This document shows, piece after piece, positions 1-9,817 of a DNA stretch of 64,000 nt. The position numbers were made by a program, and so were the translations under genes. Origin of the DNA: Alphaproteobacteria bacterium. Its GTDB lineage: Bacteria; Pseudomonadota; Alphaproteobacteria; Rhodobacterales; Rhodobacteraceae. Numbering within the stretch: the first letter of the stretch is position 1; every line of letters begins with the position of its first letter. The stretch covers positions 1-64,000 of the forward strand of contig QOQE01000001.1 of the NCBI GenBank assembly GCA_003331935.1, read 5' to 3'. The notes under the pieces are model-generated. The model had not been told where the DNA came from. It ran no database searches and saw only the letters and a program-made list of their open reading frames with translations.

Positions 1-548
1 ATAAAGATACAAATTATCTTAATGATTTCCTAAACGTTATTTTCTATGATTCAAATTATATGAGCTTAAAGACTTCGTGTTTAATTAGCTACATTGTCAA
101 AAAGGATCAAATAGAAAACATCAAAGAATTCTACTTAAAGTATGGAAAAGACAAGGTGTTACTGAATAAGTGGTTTGCTATGCAAATACAATATGCGACT
201 CCTAGCGTAGCTTTAGCTCGACTTCGCGAACTTACAAAGCATAAGGACTTCAACATGTTCAACCCAAATAGCTTTAATGCTCTGATTGGCACTTTTGCAA
301 AAAGGAATTTTCATGCTTTCCATCAAAAAGATGGACGTGGCTACGAAGCAATAGCAAAATGGATTAGGAAAATTGATCCAGAAAACCCTCAAATCGCAGC
401 AAGCACTACTAAGGCTTTTGAGCAAGTAAAATTTCTACCCCATATTTACAGACAAAAAGCTGAAGCAGCTTTAAATACTCTTCCTGATAGCGACAGCCTC
501 TCACCAGATACTTCTGAGATACTTTACAAGATTAAGGCAATTTTATAA
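1..548 (+). CDS. pepN: Aminopeptidase N, C-terminal part (partial, cut by window edge)
   Basis: The reading frame is open from the first full codon at base 3 to the stop at 548, so the gene begins outside the window and only the last ~180 residues are seen. These match the helical C-terminal domain of bacterial M1 aminopeptidase N: a KWFA segment, then NPNSFNALIGTF, FHAFHQKDGRGY and NPQIAAS, which correspond to the familiar 'NPNRVRSLIGAF ... FHAEDGSGY ... NPQVAS' of E. coli PepN. The family removes N-terminal residues from peptides in the cytoplasm. The catalytic HExxH domain would lie upstream and is not visible. The ATG at 60 is internal. Confidence 0.9.
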   Translation, partial: KDTNYLNDFLNVIFYDSNYMSLKTSCLISYIVKKDQIENIKEFYLKYGKDKVLLNKWFAMQIQYATPSVALARLRELTKHKDFNMFNPNSFNALIGTFAKRNFHAFHQKDGRGYEAIAKWIRKIDPENPQIAASTTKAFEQVKFLPHIYRQKAEAALNTLPDSDSLSPDTSEILYKIKAIL

Positions 549-610
549 CAATTTTTATTGATTATAAGTGTGGGTTTAGCTACTCATTGCTAGAAAATAG
601 ATGAAGAGAA

Positions 611-2104
611 ATGAATTTAGGAAAATCACAGTTAATAAAAGGAGCAAAAAACGATTTCGTTTTTGTAATAGGGTTGGAGGTTCACGCCCAAGTTGCATCG
701 AAGTCTAAACTCTTTTCAAGTGCCTCAACTCAATTTGGCGCTGAACCAAACTCCAATGTAAGCTTTATCGATGCGGGTATGCCTGGCATGCTACCTGTTG
801 TAAACTCTTTTTGCATCGAGCAGGCAGTTAAAACTGGTTTGGGAATAAATGCAGAAATTAATCTTGTTTCAAGATTTGACAGAAAAAATTACTTCTATCC
901 TGACTTGCCACAAGGTTACCAAATTAGCCAATTATATGAGCCCATCGTTGGCAAAGGTAAAATAGCGATCCAATCTGAAGAAAAATTACCAAAAGAAGTG
1001 GGCATAGAACGCATTCACCTTGAACAAGATGCAGGAAAGTCGATCCACGACATGGATCCAACCACAAGTTTTGTGGATTTGAATAGAACCGGTATCGCAT
1101 TGATGGAAATCGTTTCTAAACCGGAAATAAATAGCCCCTTTGAAGCTGTGGAATATATAAAAAAATTGCGGTTGATAATGAGGTATCTGGAAACGTGTGA
1201 TGGCAACATGCAAGAGGGTTCCTTAAGAGCAGACGTAAATGTTTCAGTTTGTGAGGTCAACACCTTTAAGATTTTTGTAGAGACTGGTGACTTTGACTTG
1301 CTTGGGACAAGGTGCGAAATAAAAAATATGAACTCACTAAAATTTATACAACAAGCGATCAATTTTGAAGCTCGAAGACAAATCAAACTCATAGAAGCTG
1401 GTAAAAGCGTTAAACAAGAGACACGTCTGTATGACCCAAGTAAGAATGAAACTCGTCCCTTAAGAAGTAAAGAGGACGCACATGATTACCGATATTTTCC
1501 TTGTCCAGACTTATTAAAAATTGAGATAAAAAAGGAGTGGATTGATAAAATTCGAAATAATCTTCCCGAATTACCTGACCAAAAGCAATCTCGGTTTGTT
1601 GACGACTTTAACATTACACCTTATGACGCTGAGGTAATAATTGCTGAACAAGTAACAGCAGAATTTTTCGAGGCAATAGCAACGAATACGGATGGGAAAA
1701 TAGCAGCAAACTTACTTATCAATGAATTATTTGGTCGACTAAATAAAGGTAATTTGTCTTTCAAAGAAAATCCGATAACAGTAAAACAGATGAGAGAATT
1801 AATAAATCTTATAAAGTCAGATAAAATATCGAGCAAGGGCTCTAAAGAGATTTTTGACCACATTTGGAAATCTGGAGGCAATCCAGCTGAGTTAGTCAAT
1901 GAGTTGGGGCTGGAACAGGTACAAGATACGGGTATTATTGAAAAAATAGTTGATGATGTTGTAAAGGAAAATCCCGCGCAAGTAGATAAAGTCAAAAGCA
2001 ACCCGAAATTAATTGGCTGGTTTGTCGGTCAGGTAATGAAGAAGTCTCAAGGAAAAGCGGACCCAAAGATTATTAATCAGATTGTGAACCAAAAACTTAA
2101 ATGA
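611..2104 (+). CDS. gatB: Asp-tRNA(Asn)/Glu-tRNA(Gln) amidotransferase subunit B
   Basis: This 497-residue protein is full length for GatB. It has the N-terminal IGLEVHAQ signature (about residues 20-27) and FYPDLPQGYQISQ (about 95-107), followed by the C-terminal helical GatB/YqeY tail that grips tRNA. GatB activates the misacylated tRNA with ATP and receives ammonia from GatA, giving Gln-tRNA(Gln) or Asn-tRNA(Asn). Its partners gatC and gatA are encoded together at about 33.5-35.3 kb, so the complex is split over two loci, as is common in alphaproteobacteria. An AAGAGA sequence precedes the ATG. Confidence 0.96.
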   Translation: MNLGKSQLIKGAKNDFVFVIGLEVHAQVASKSKLFSSASTQFGAEPNSNVSFIDAGMPGMLPVVNSFCIEQAVKTGLGINAEINLVSRFDRKNYFYPDLPQGYQISQLYEPIVGKGKIAIQSEEKLPKEVGIERIHLEQDAGKSIHDMDPTTSFVDLNRTGIALMEIVSKPEINSPFEAVEYIKKLRLIMRYLETCDGNMQEGSLRADVNVSVCEVNTFKIFVETGDFDLLGTRCEIKNMNSLKFIQQAINFEARRQIKLIEAGKSVKQETRLYDPSKNETRPLRSKEDAHDYRYFPCPDLLKIEIKKEWIDKIRNNLPELPDQKQSRFVDDFNITPYDAEVIIAEQVTAEFFEAIATNTDGKIAANLLINELFGRLNKGNLSFKENPITVKQMRELINLIKSDKISSKGSKEIFDHIWKSGGNPAELVNELGLEQVQDTGIIEKIVDDVVKENPAQVDKVKSNPKLIGWFVGQVMKKSQGKADPKIINQIVNQKLK

Positions 2105-2240
2105 TCAAAAGATGATCTCCTCAATAGATGTCCACTAAAAAGCCTATGATTAGCTTTTATATTCTAAACTTCTGTTTTTCATAAATAACAGACTATTAAA
2201 GCTCCCGTCTAATTCATGATCATCCATATTAGTTACAATC

Positions 2241-2495
2241 TCATTTAAATTTTATTGATAGCGCATGGATATTTTGCATTATGCCAGAACCTAAAGCTTT
2301 ATGAATAGCTCTCTCTCTAGATATTCTAGACATTTCTTCAAAAGTTTTTGCACTAATTATTACCCTAAAGTGAGTCTGCTTTCCTTCCTTAAATCCAGCA
2401 TGCCCACGATGCAACTCACTTTCATCCAAAATCTCCAACAAATCGGGTTCAAAGCATTCTCGCAACGTTTTCTCGATTAGATCAACATAATTCAT
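2241..2495 (-). CDS. bolA: BolA family protein
   Basis: This 84-residue protein has the BolA/IbaG-type fold signature: a HRGHAGFKEGKQTHF segment, then the RVII...F...SRISRERAIHKAL helix that carries the family's conserved arginines and histidine. BolA proteins pair with monothiol glutaredoxins and take part in Fe-S cluster trafficking and stress responses. The gene is divergent from the J-domain/cobS/cobT operon across about 90 bp. The same neighbourhood is known in Rhodobacterales and related alphaproteobacteria. Which BolA subgroup it belongs to cannot be settled by eye. Confidence 0.88.
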   Translation of the reverse strand: MNYVDLIEKTLRECFEPDLLEILDESELHRGHAGFKEGKQTHFRVIISAKTFEEMSRISRERAIHKALGSGIMQNIHALSIKFK

Positions 2496-2535
2496 ATATT
2501 TTATCCAAAAGTTTAAATTTTTTCTTGGCTATATT

Positions 2536-2541
2536 TATAAT
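2536..2541 (+). promoter_or_regulatory. Candidate -10 box for the J-protein/cobST operon
   Basis: A perfect TATAAT stands 44 bp before the start of the J-domain gene in the bolA intergenic region. The -35 position 17 bp upstream (TTAAAT, 2513-2518) is weak, so this is a tentative call in AT-rich DNA. Confidence 0.3.
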
Positions 2542-2584
2542 GGCACTATTGTATAAGCTTTCGTATTTATAACAGAATTTTGAG

Positions 2585-3229
2585 ATGCAAAACAAATCTT
2601 TCCTTGATTTCGATATATCAGTATCTGCGGATAAAAAAAGACGATCAAAAAGAGGCTCCGCCTCTGGAGGTTTTGAGTCTTCAGTTAGAACGTGCGAAGT
2701 TGAGGGTTGCTCTGAAGAAGCAAAGTATAGAGCTCCAAAATCTCCAAAAGATTTAGATAATTTTCACTGGTTCTGTCTCAAGCATGTTAAAGAGTACAAT
2801 ACTCGGTGGAATTACTTTAAAAATCACTCAGAAGAAGAATTTGAAAAGGAACTTAACCTGTCAAAGACCTGGGGTCGAAAGACCAAACCTTTTGGTTCCA
2901 AATCGTCTGTAAACAAGTCTCACTCTGACGGCAACTCTAAGCTAAGGTTTGGAATAGAGGATCCATACAGCTTTATTGATGGTTTAACAAAAAAAGATAC
3001 TAATTCAATAAGTACAAAAAAAAGACTTAATCACTCTGAACAGAAAGCTCTTTCAATACTGGGTGCAACAGAGGAGATGACAAAAAACGAGATTAGAAAA
3101 CTTTATAAAGTCCTAATTAAAGATTTGCATCCTGATACAAATGATGGGAAAAGGGACGATGAAGAGAGAATGACAGAGGTTGTTTGGGCATGGGATCAAA
3201 TAAGAAATAGCAACCGATTTGAAGACTGA
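2585..3229 (+). CDS. J-domain (DnaJ-like) protein with N-terminal Cys/His cluster
   Basis: This 214-residue protein has its J domain at the C-terminus (about residues 152-210), with the Hsp70-activating HPD motif at 182-184 in DLHPDTNDG. There is no G/F region, zinc finger repeat or substrate-binding domain of a classical DnaJ. The N-terminal part has C37-x4-C42 and, after a spacer, a HWFCLKH segment (C64, H67), which could bind a metal. The gene leads into cobS and cobT with 42 bp between, and sits opposite bolA. This J-protein is a recurring neighbour of cobS in alphaproteobacteria. A role as an Hsp70 co-chaperone is from the family; a link to the chelatase is inference. Confidence 0.85.
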   Translation: MQNKSFLDFDISVSADKKRRSKRGSASGGFESSVRTCEVEGCSEEAKYRAPKSPKDLDNFHWFCLKHVKEYNTRWNYFKNHSEEEFEKELNLSKTWGRKTKPFGSKSSVNKSHSDGNSKLRFGIEDPYSFIDGLTKKDTNSISTKKRLNHSEQKALSILGATEEMTKNEIRKLYKVLIKDLHPDTNDGKRDDEERMTEVVWAWDQIRNSNRFED

Positions 3230-3271
3230 TTAATCATTTAAACTAAAAAAGCCATAACGTAAGGATCTATA

Positions 3272-4246
3272 ATGAGAGAAGAAAATATTCCAATGAAAAA
3301 AGTTGATGTAGCTAAAGTATTTGGAATAGATACCAATATGGAAGTTTATGGATTTGAATCCCCTACAGAAAGAGTACCTGAAGTAGAAAAATCGTATGTT
3401 TTTGATGATGATACAACATTGTCAATACTGGCGGGTTTTTCAAAAAACAGAAGAGTCATGGTTCAGGGATATCATGGGACAGGAAAGTCAACCCATATTG
3501 AGCAAGTTGCTGCTAGATTAAATTGGCCTTGTGTTCGCGTTAATCTCGATAGCCATATAAGCCGTATTGATCTTATAGGGAAAGACGCGATAAAGCTCAG
3601 GGAAGGCAAGCAGATTACTGAATTTCAAGAGGGAATTCTTCCATGGGCTTTACGAAATCCATCTGCCTTAGTTTTTGACGAATATGATGCTGGCAGGCCA
3701 GATGTAATGTTTGTTATACAAAGAGTGCTAGAAACCGAAGGAAAATTAACTCTTTTGGATCAAAATGAAGTAATTAAACCCCATCCTAATTTCCGCCTAT
3801 TTGCGACTGCAAATACAGTTGGCCTCGGTGATACAACTGGCCTTTACCACGGAACTCAACAGATAAATCAGGGACAAATGGATCGCTGGTCTTTGGTAGT
3901 TACTCTTAATTACCTTAAAAATGAAGTAGAGGAAGAGATCATTGTTGCTAATTGCCCAGAATATGGGACTGATGATGGTCGTAAAGATATTAAAAAGATG
4001 GTCCTAGTCGCCGAATTAACACGAAAAGCGTTTATAGGTGGAGATATATCCACTGTTATGTCTCCAAGAACAGTTATAGCTTGGGCTCAAAACACGCTCA
4101 TTTTTAATGACATAGCTTTTGCATTTAGGATGAGTTTTTTAAATAAATGTGACGAGCTGGAGAGATCAACAGTTTCCGAATTCTTTCAACGTTGTTTCGA
4201 CATTGAATTACCAGAGAGCATATTGTTAAAGGCCTCCTCCGAATAA
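3272..4246 (+). CDS. cobS: Aerobic cobaltochelatase subunit CobS (AAA+ ATPase)
   Basis: This 324-residue protein matches CobS in length and motifs: Walker [10 protein letters not shown] (about residues 66-74), the following [19 protein letters not shown], Walker [10 protein letters not shown] (about 132-140) and a sensor-like [12 protein letters not shown]. CobS forms the AAA+ ring that, with CobT, drives cobalt insertion by CobN into hydrogenobyrinic acid a,c-diamide in B12 synthesis. The start is supported by AAGGA 6 nt before the ATG. cobT follows after 1 nt. No cobN or other cob gene is in the window. Confidence 0.95.
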   Translation: MREENIPMKKVDVAKVFGIDTNMEVYGFESPTERVPEVEKSYVFDDDTTLSILAGFSKNRRVMVQGYHGTGKSTHIEQVAARLNWPCVRVNLDSHISRIDLIGKDAIKLREGKQITEFQEGILPWALRNPSALVFDEYDAGRPDVMFVIQRVLETEGKLTLLDQNEVIKPHPNFRLFATANTVGLGDTTGLYHGTQQINQGQMDRWSLVVTLNYLKNEVEEEIIVANCPEYGTDDGRKDIKKMVLVAELTRKAFIGGDISTVMSPRTVIAWAQNTLIFNDIAFAFRMSFLNKCDELERSTVSEFFQRCFDIELPESILLKASSE

Positions 4247-4247
4247 T

Positions 4248-6083
4248 ATGAACAAAGAGAAAAAATCTGAGGTAAATGATGGTATCAAGAAATCGATATC
4301 GGAGACAACAAGGGCTATATCTGGAAATGAAACTCTTAAGATAAAATTCTCTGCAGACCCTAGTGGCGATTATGGAGATGTAATAAAACTTCCTCAGATA
4401 AGCAAAGAACCTACAGAGGCTGAGCTGTTTAAAGTTAGAGGGATAGCAGACTCCCTGGCGTTGCAAGCAAGATTTAAAGATGAAGAGACATTCTCAAAAT
4501 ATGATCCATCCGGGGAGCAAGCGAAGGAAATATATAATGAACTAGAGATAGCGCGATGTGAATTACTTGGAGAGAAATTCTATCCTGGTTCAAAGAGAAA
4601 CATTTGGCAAAAAACAAAAGTAGAGGCTTCAGCCTTCTCTAATAAGGCCTCTATTGGCGCTGAAGAAGAAAGCATTGCACAACTTGCAAGGTTTTTTATT
4701 AAACGTGAATTATCTGAAGCAGATTTGCCCCCTGAAGCATCTCAACTTTTAGAAAAAAAAGAAGTATTTGAAGATTTAACTGGACACCCAGAATTTAAGA
4801 AAACTAAAGATGTCTTGGATCAAGAAAAATTTGCTGTTCTCAGCAGAAAACTAATTGAACGACTCGGATATGGTGAACAACTTGGTGAATTAGATGATAT
4901 AGAAAATGATATAGACGAGAATAATCAGGAAGAGTTGGAGCAAGACGAAGCGGGACAGGGATCGGAGGATGAAGAAAATGATGCTTCGGATAATAGTGAA
5001 ACTGATGATGGAGAATCTCAACAAAGCACCAGTGCTGATGCCGATATAGAAGATGGTCAGATGGAAGATGCTATTGAAGGTGAGGATCAAAGTGAGAACC
5101 AAACTATCCAAAGTATTCAAGGCACCCAAAGTAAAGAAACATTTTATCAAGTATTCGATACAACGAATGACCAGGAAATCAATGCTAATAGGCTTGCAGA
5201 TATAACTGAATTAGAAAAATTGAGAGAATATTTAGACCAACAGCTAGCCAGTCTTAAAGGTGCTGTGTCTCGCTTAGCCAACAAACTTCAGAGAAGACTT
5301 CAAGCTAAACAAAACAGAACTTGGAAATTTGATCTTGAAGAGGGTTTGTTAGACGCTGCGAAACTTTCACGAATAGTTTTAAATCCGACTACACCTTTGA
5401 GTTTTAAACAAGAGAGTAGCACTAACTTTAAGGATACTGTGGTTTCCTTGTTGATAGACAATTCAGGTTCGATGCGAGGCAGACCAATTTCGATCGCCGC
5501 GATATCTACAGAAATTTTAGCTAAAACCCTAGAAAGATGTAATGTTAAGTGCGAGATACTCGGTTTCACAACAAAGGCTTGGAAAGGAGGACAGTCAAGG
5601 GAAAAGTGGTTGGCAGAAGGGCGCCAAAAGAATCCAGGTCGACTAAACGACCTTAGACACATCATTTATAAAAATGCTGACGAACCCTGGAGACGAGCTA
5701 AACTAAACCTTGGTCTAATGATGAAGGAAGGTCTTCTCAAAGAGAACATTGATGGAGAAGCGTTGGACTGGGCGCATAAGAGAATTATAAAAAGAGAAGA
5801 AAATAGAAAAATATTGCTAGTTATATCTGATGGCGCGCCTGTTGATGACTCAACTTTATCAGTTAATCCTGCAAATTATCTGGAGAAACACCTAAGATAC
5901 GTCATTAACAAAATAGAAACGACTAACAGAGTGCAACTGCTGGCAATTGGTATTGGCCATGACGTAACAAGATACTACAAGAAAGCCGTTACCATTACAG
6001 ATGCGGAGCAACTAGCTGGTGCTATGACAGAACAGTTAGCTGACCTGTTTGAAGAACAAAAACCAACATTAGGAAAGTCTTGA
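4248..6083 (+). CDS. cobT: Aerobic cobaltochelatase subunit CobT (MIDAS/VWA protein)
   Basis: This 611-residue protein has the CobT layout. An N-terminal helical region is followed by a highly acidic, low-complexity linker at about residues 205-285. A C-terminal von Willebrand A domain carries the metal-binding DNSGS motif (about 402-407) and the family-typical [16 protein letters not shown] and [14 protein letters not shown]. CobT is the adaptor that binds the CobS ring through its MIDAS site. It follows cobS almost without a gap, which fits co-translation and a fixed subunit ratio. The next gene starts immediately after the stop. Confidence 0.95.
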   Translation: MNKEKKSEVNDGIKKSISETTRAISGNETLKIKFSADPSGDYGDVIKLPQISKEPTEAELFKVRGIADSLALQARFKDEETFSKYDPSGEQAKEIYNELEIARCELLGEKFYPGSKRNIWQKTKVEASAFSNKASIGAEEESIAQLARFFIKRELSEADLPPEASQLLEKKEVFEDLTGHPEFKKTKDVLDQEKFAVLSRKLIERLGYGEQLGELDDIENDIDENNQEELEQDEAGQGSEDEENDASDNSETDDGESQQSTSADADIEDGQMEDAIEGEDQSENQTIQSIQGTQSKETFYQVFDTTNDQEINANRLADITELEKLREYLDQQLASLKGAVSRLANKLQRRLQAKQNRTWKFDLEEGLLDAAKLSRIVLNPTTPLSFKQESSTNFKDTVVSLLIDNSGSMRGRPISIAAISTEILAKTLERCNVKCEILGFTTKAWKGGQSREKWLAEGRQKNPGRLNDLRHIIYKNADEPWRRAKLNLGLMMKEGLLKENIDGEALDWAHKRIIKREENRKILLVISDGAPVDDSTLSVNPANYLEKHLRYVINKIETTNRVQLLAIGIGHDVTRYYKKAVTITDAEQLAGAMTEQLADLFEEQKPTLGKS

Positions 6084-7877
6084 TTGTCAACTCATAAAAA
6101 GCATAGAGATAGTCAACAAAAATTATCAATAAAAGAAAAACTTGTCCTTTTAAGAAAAAAAATGAAGGAACTCAAAATAGATGCATTTTTGGTTCCCCAT
6201 AACGATATGTATTTCAACGAAATTACTGCGCCTTATTATAATCGATTAGAATGGGTAACTGGATTTACTGGGTCTGCAGGGTTTGCGATAATATTCAAGA
6301 AATCAGCTGTTATATTTACAGACGGAAGATATAGTATTCAAATACAAAAGGAAGTGAACCCATCCTTTTTTAAAATTGAAGACATTACAAAGATTTCTCC
6401 ATTTTCTTGGTTAAATGAAAATATAAAGAAAAATATAACTGTAGGTTTTGATCCTTGGTTGCACTCTATAAATGAGGTGGAAACTCAACGACAGGCTTTA
6501 AAAAAGCTAATAACACTTAAAGGAGTTAAGAACTTAATTGATCAAGTGTGGCTGGTAAAGCCATTTGAAAATTTAGCAAAGCCTTTTTTAAGACCATCCC
6601 AACTTTCTGGAAAAAGTTCATCAAAAAAAATCACGCAAATACAGCATGAACTTAATTTAAATATAGGCGACGGTTTCGTACTAACATGCCCTGACTCAAT
6701 TTGTTGGCTGACAAATATGAGAGGCCACGATGTTCCAAACTCTCCCCTAATGAATGGATATGCCATAGTCCATTACGATCATGTATGTATATATTCAACA
6801 AAGGATATGTACAAGAATAGCCCCATAGAACTGAGAAAAAATGTGATTTTAAAGCATTTTAATGATTTTTTTACCGATGTAAAAAAATTAACCAAAATAT
6901 TATTTGAACCAAAAACCACCCCTTTTATTCTTAATAAAAAAATAGCTGCAGCAGGCATAAAATCAGAGCGGGTTAGCAACCCAATCTCATTATTAAATGC
7001 TATAAAGAACCCAATTGAATTAAAGGGATCCATAAGAAGCCATGAAAAAGATGGAGTAGCCCTAGTAAGATTTATTAAGTGGTTCAAGAGTGCAAAAATT
7101 AACCAACTTGATGAAATTTCTCTTGTAACAAAGCTTGAGAAGGTAAGAAAAATTGAACCCTCATTTTACTATAACTCCTTTGATACCATAAGTGCTACAG
7201 GGTCAAATGGAGCTATTACTCACTACAGAGTGTCGCTAAAAAGTAACAAGCAGGTAAATAGTTCAAACCTGACTTTGGTTGATTCAGGTGGGCAGTATCT
7301 CGAAGGGACAACAGATGTAACTAGAACTTTCATCAAAGGAAGGCCTTCAGATGAACAGAAGTTTTTATATACAAAAGTGTTACAAGGTCTTATCTGCTTG
7401 AGTAAACTTAGATGGCCTACAGGATTGACTGGAAGGGAACTTGATCCATTAGCTAGACACTTCCTATGGGAATACTGCCTAGATTATGACCATGGGACGG
7501 GTCATGGTGTGGGAGTTTTTTCAAATGTGCATCAAGGACCTCAGGGAATTACGAAGTTAAATAATGTACCGTTAAAACCGGGCATGATTTTGAGTATAGA
7601 ACCAGGGATTTACCTGGAAGGAAAATTAGGAATAAGATTAGAAAACCTCGCTTTTGTTAAAAAACATAAGAGTGGGGCTCGTCAAAATAGGGAATATCTG
7701 GAATTTGAGACGTTAACATTAGTCCCATTTGAAAAAAATCTTATTGAAAAAAAGTTACTTAGTACAGATGAATTAAACTGGATAAATGCATATCATCAGA
7801 ATGTTTACAAAAGGTTAAGCCCATACTTATTGGATAGTGAAAAAAGTTGGCTACGGGAGGTATGTAAAAGGCCATAG
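6084..7877 (+). CDS. pepP: Xaa-Pro aminopeptidase (M24 family)
   Basis: This 597-residue metallopeptidase is the long, three-domain aminopeptidase P type. Two creatinase-like N-terminal domains precede a C-terminal M24 'pita-bread' domain. The metal ligands are visible: the aspartates in LVDSGGQYLEGTTDVTRT, the histidine in DHGTGHGVGVF, and the glutamates in LSIEPGIYL and GIRLENL. It removes an N-terminal residue that precedes proline. The start is TTG directly after the cobT stop, supported by AGGAAAG 6-7 nt upstream; the next ATG (about residue 27) would cut into the conserved N-terminus. It is cotranscribed with cobST by position only. Confidence 0.92.
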   Translation: MSTHKKHRDSQQKLSIKEKLVLLRKKMKELKIDAFLVPHNDMYFNEITAPYYNRLEWVTGFTGSAGFAIIFKKSAVIFTDGRYSIQIQKEVNPSFFKIEDITKISPFSWLNENIKKNITVGFDPWLHSINEVETQRQALKKLITLKGVKNLIDQVWLVKPFENLAKPFLRPSQLSGKSSSKKITQIQHELNLNIGDGFVLTCPDSICWLTNMRGHDVPNSPLMNGYAIVHYDHVCIYSTKDMYKNSPIELRKNVILKHFNDFFTDVKKLTKILFEPKTTPFILNKKIAAAGIKSERVSNPISLLNAIKNPIELKGSIRSHEKDGVALVRFIKWFKSAKINQLDEISLVTKLEKVRKIEPSFYYNSFDTISATGSNGAITHYRVSLKSNKQVNSSNLTLVDSGGQYLEGTTDVTRTFIKGRPSDEQKFLYTKVLQGLICLSKLRWPTGLTGRELDPLARHFLWEYCLDYDHGTGHGVGVFSNVHQGPQGITKLNNVPLKPGMILSIEPGIYLEGKLGIRLENLAFVKKHKSGARQNREYLEFETLTLVPFEKNLIEKKLLSTDELNWINAYHQNVYKRLSPYLLDSEKSWLREVCKRP

Positions 7878-7878
7878 C

Positions 7879-8385
7879 TTATTTTTTTAGCGTAATTCTC
7901 TTTCCTATTTCTGCTGGTATTTTATCCTGCTCCAATGATAACTTAAAATGACTGAACAATTCCAACACTCTGTCAGGATACTTTTTAACTTTTCTTTCGT
8001 CTAAGTCCATATTCATCAAAACGGTTTCAAAAACCGCTGACAACTCCAGAGACTCATCCTTTCTCATCTCTCCAAACACATGAACCCGCTTTGAATCAAA
8101 GTCAAGAATACTAATATCAACAAAAAAATTCTCCCCTTCTAGTAACTCGCTAAAATAATTATAACTGGCTTTAAGTGCAAAGGGCCCCTCCTTATTTTTC
8201 TCAACAAATGACGGTCCAATATTGAGGACATCTTCAAAGAAAAAATCTAATGCCTTATCAAAAGCTAAAGTGTAATAGGCTACATTCATATGGCCGTTGT
8301 AGTCTATCCAGCCACTGAGGACTACTTGGTTTTTTGTCCTGTATGGAGAACTCAAAGTCTCTTCAGTTGTTTCATTAATCTTCAT
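7879..8385 (-). CDS. Acyl-CoA thioesterase-like protein (hotdog fold)
   Basis: This 168-residue protein has the hotdog thioesterase signature IDYNGHMNVAYY (about residues 27-38), followed by a long helix and a beta-sheet half with RVHVFGEM. Proteins with this N-terminal DYNGHMN motif are 4HBT-type thioesterases and include carnitinyl-CoA-type thioesterases. The substrate cannot be told from sequence. The gene converges on pepP with 1 nt between the stops, leaving no room for a separate terminator. It is divergent from the flavoprotein gene at 8444. Confidence 0.8.
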   Translation of the reverse strand: MKINETTEETLSSPYRTKNQVVLSGWIDYNGHMNVAYYTLAFDKALDFFFEDVLNIGPSFVEKNKEGPFALKASYNYFSELLEGENFFVDISILDFDSKRVHVFGEMRKDESLELSAVFETVLMNMDLDERKVKKYPDRVLELFSHFKLSLEQDKIPAEIGKRITLKK

Positions 8386-8443
8386 TTATATTTTATTTTT
8401 TTTTATAAGCTGTTAAGGTTATTGTGTATTTGAGAGTTCAAAG

Positions 8444-9817
8444 ATGTCAATTGAAAACGCAATAAGTCAGTTAAAAAATCTAATGGGAGACCGCCTATCC
8501 CTTTCTATGTCTGAAAGAAGGCAGTACGGGCAAAATGAAACATATTATAAAGAGATGCTTCCTGACGCTGTTGCTTATCCTAAGGATGAAAAAGAGGTGT
8601 CTGAAATTCTGCAAGTCTGCAATAACAATAAGTGCCCTATCATACCGTGGGGAACAGGAACGAGCCTTGAAGGGAATTCAATTCCTGTAAATGGTGGCAT
8701 TACTTTATCCTTCGAAAATATGAAAAGTATATTAAACATCAATGCAGATGATATGGATGTAACCGTACAACCTGGTATAACAAGAGAAGAACTTAATGTT
8801 TATTTAAAGGAATTTGGCTTATTTTTTCCTGTGGACCCAGGAGCAAATGCTTCGATAGGGGGTATGGCGGCTACACGTGCTTCAGGCACAACTGCCGTTA
8901 GATATGGCACAATGAAAGAAAATGTAATTGGCCTAAAAGTTGTGATGTCGGATGGAAGGATAATAAAAACGGGTTCTAGAGCAAGGAAGTCTTCTGCTGG
9001 GTATGACCTTACAAAATTGATAGTTGGATCAGAGGGAACATTAGGAGTAATAACAGAATTAACATTACGCCTTCAGGGTATACCAGAAGAGATAGCATCT
9101 GCCATTTGCTCATTTCCAAATACAGCCAGCGCCGTAAGAACGATAATTGAAACGATACAACTTGGTATACCAATAGCCAGATCAGAACTGATGGACTCAA
9201 CTTCTATTGAAGCCGTAAACGAATACTCAAAACTTGATTTACCAGTAAAAGAACATTTATTTTTCGAGTTTCATGGAAGTACTACTTCTGTTAAAGAGCA
9301 ATCTGAGTCAGTCCAGGAAATAGCAGCTGAGAATGGGGGCAGCGATTTCCATTGGAGTACTGCGACCGAAGATAGAAACAAACTTTGGAAGGCACGACAC
9401 AATTACTACTATGCAATCAAAGCCAAAAACCCTAACCACACATTTTTAGTGACCGATATTTGTGTTCCAATATCAAACTTAGCAGAAATGATTGACCAGA
9501 CAGCAATCGAGATGAAGTCTGAGGGAATGGCTCCTAGCATAATGGGACATGTTGGTGATGGGAATTTTCACTCTGGAATTATGGTTAGGCCCAATAATAA
9601 TGACGATATAAAGTTAGCCAAGGACTTGACCAGACGAATTGTGAAACGTGCTTTAGAATTGGAGGGGACATGTACCGGAGAACACGGCGTAGGGATAGGT
9701 AAAATTGAATTCATGGAGAAAGAGCATGGTGAAGCCTATCAAGTTATGTCCTCAATAAAAAGAACATTCGACCCAAATGGTATATTAAATCCAGGCAAAG
9801 TAGTAAAAATTAACTAG
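8444..9817 (+). CDS. FAD-linked D-2-hydroxyacid (D-lactate) dehydrogenase
   Basis: This 457-residue protein belongs to the VAO/GlcD flavoprotein family. The FAD-binding half has PWGTGTSLEGN (about 67-77), ANASIGGMAATRASGT and VGSEGTLGVITELTL. The C-terminal cap domain has GHVGDGNFHS (about 367-376) and GEHGVGIGK (about 411-419), which provide substrate and metal-binding histidines. The AATRASGT and ARKSSAGYDL patterns point to the cytochrome-linked D-lactate dehydrogenase (Dld/LDHD) branch rather than GlcD, but substrate is uncertain. Its end overlaps the convergent recN by 8 bp. Confidence 0.85.
   Translation: MSIENAISQLKNLMGDRLSLSMSERRQYGQNETYYKEMLPDAVAYPKDEKEVSEILQVCNNNKCPIIPWGTGTSLEGNSIPVNGGITLSFENMKSILNINADDMDVTVQPGITREELNVYLKEFGLFFPVDPGANASIGGMAATRASGTTAVRYGTMKENVIGLKVVMSDGRIIKTGSRARKSSAGYDLTKLIVGSEGTLGVITELTLRLQGIPEEIASAICSFPNTASAVRTIIETIQLGIPIARSELMDSTSIEAVNEYSKLDLPVKEHLFFEFHGSTTSVKEQSESVQEIAAENGGSDFHWSTATEDRNKLWKARHNYYYAIKAKNPNHTFLVTDICVPISNLAEMIDQTAIEMKSEGMAPSIMGHVGDGNFHSGIMVRPNNNDDIKLAKDLTRRIVKRALELEGTCTGEHGVGIGKIEFMEKEHGEAYQVMSSIKRTFDPNGILNPGKVVKIN

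Noticed and set aside
2105-2240. Small gene or RNA between gatB and bolA
   Set aside because: No frame with a ribosome-binding site and no clear fold; it looks like a plain convergent spacer.
4890-5150. Hydrophobic minus-strand frame opposite cobT
   Set aside because: It is the antisense of the acidic CobT linker; Glu/Asp codons read backwards give Phe/Leu/Ile/Val runs.
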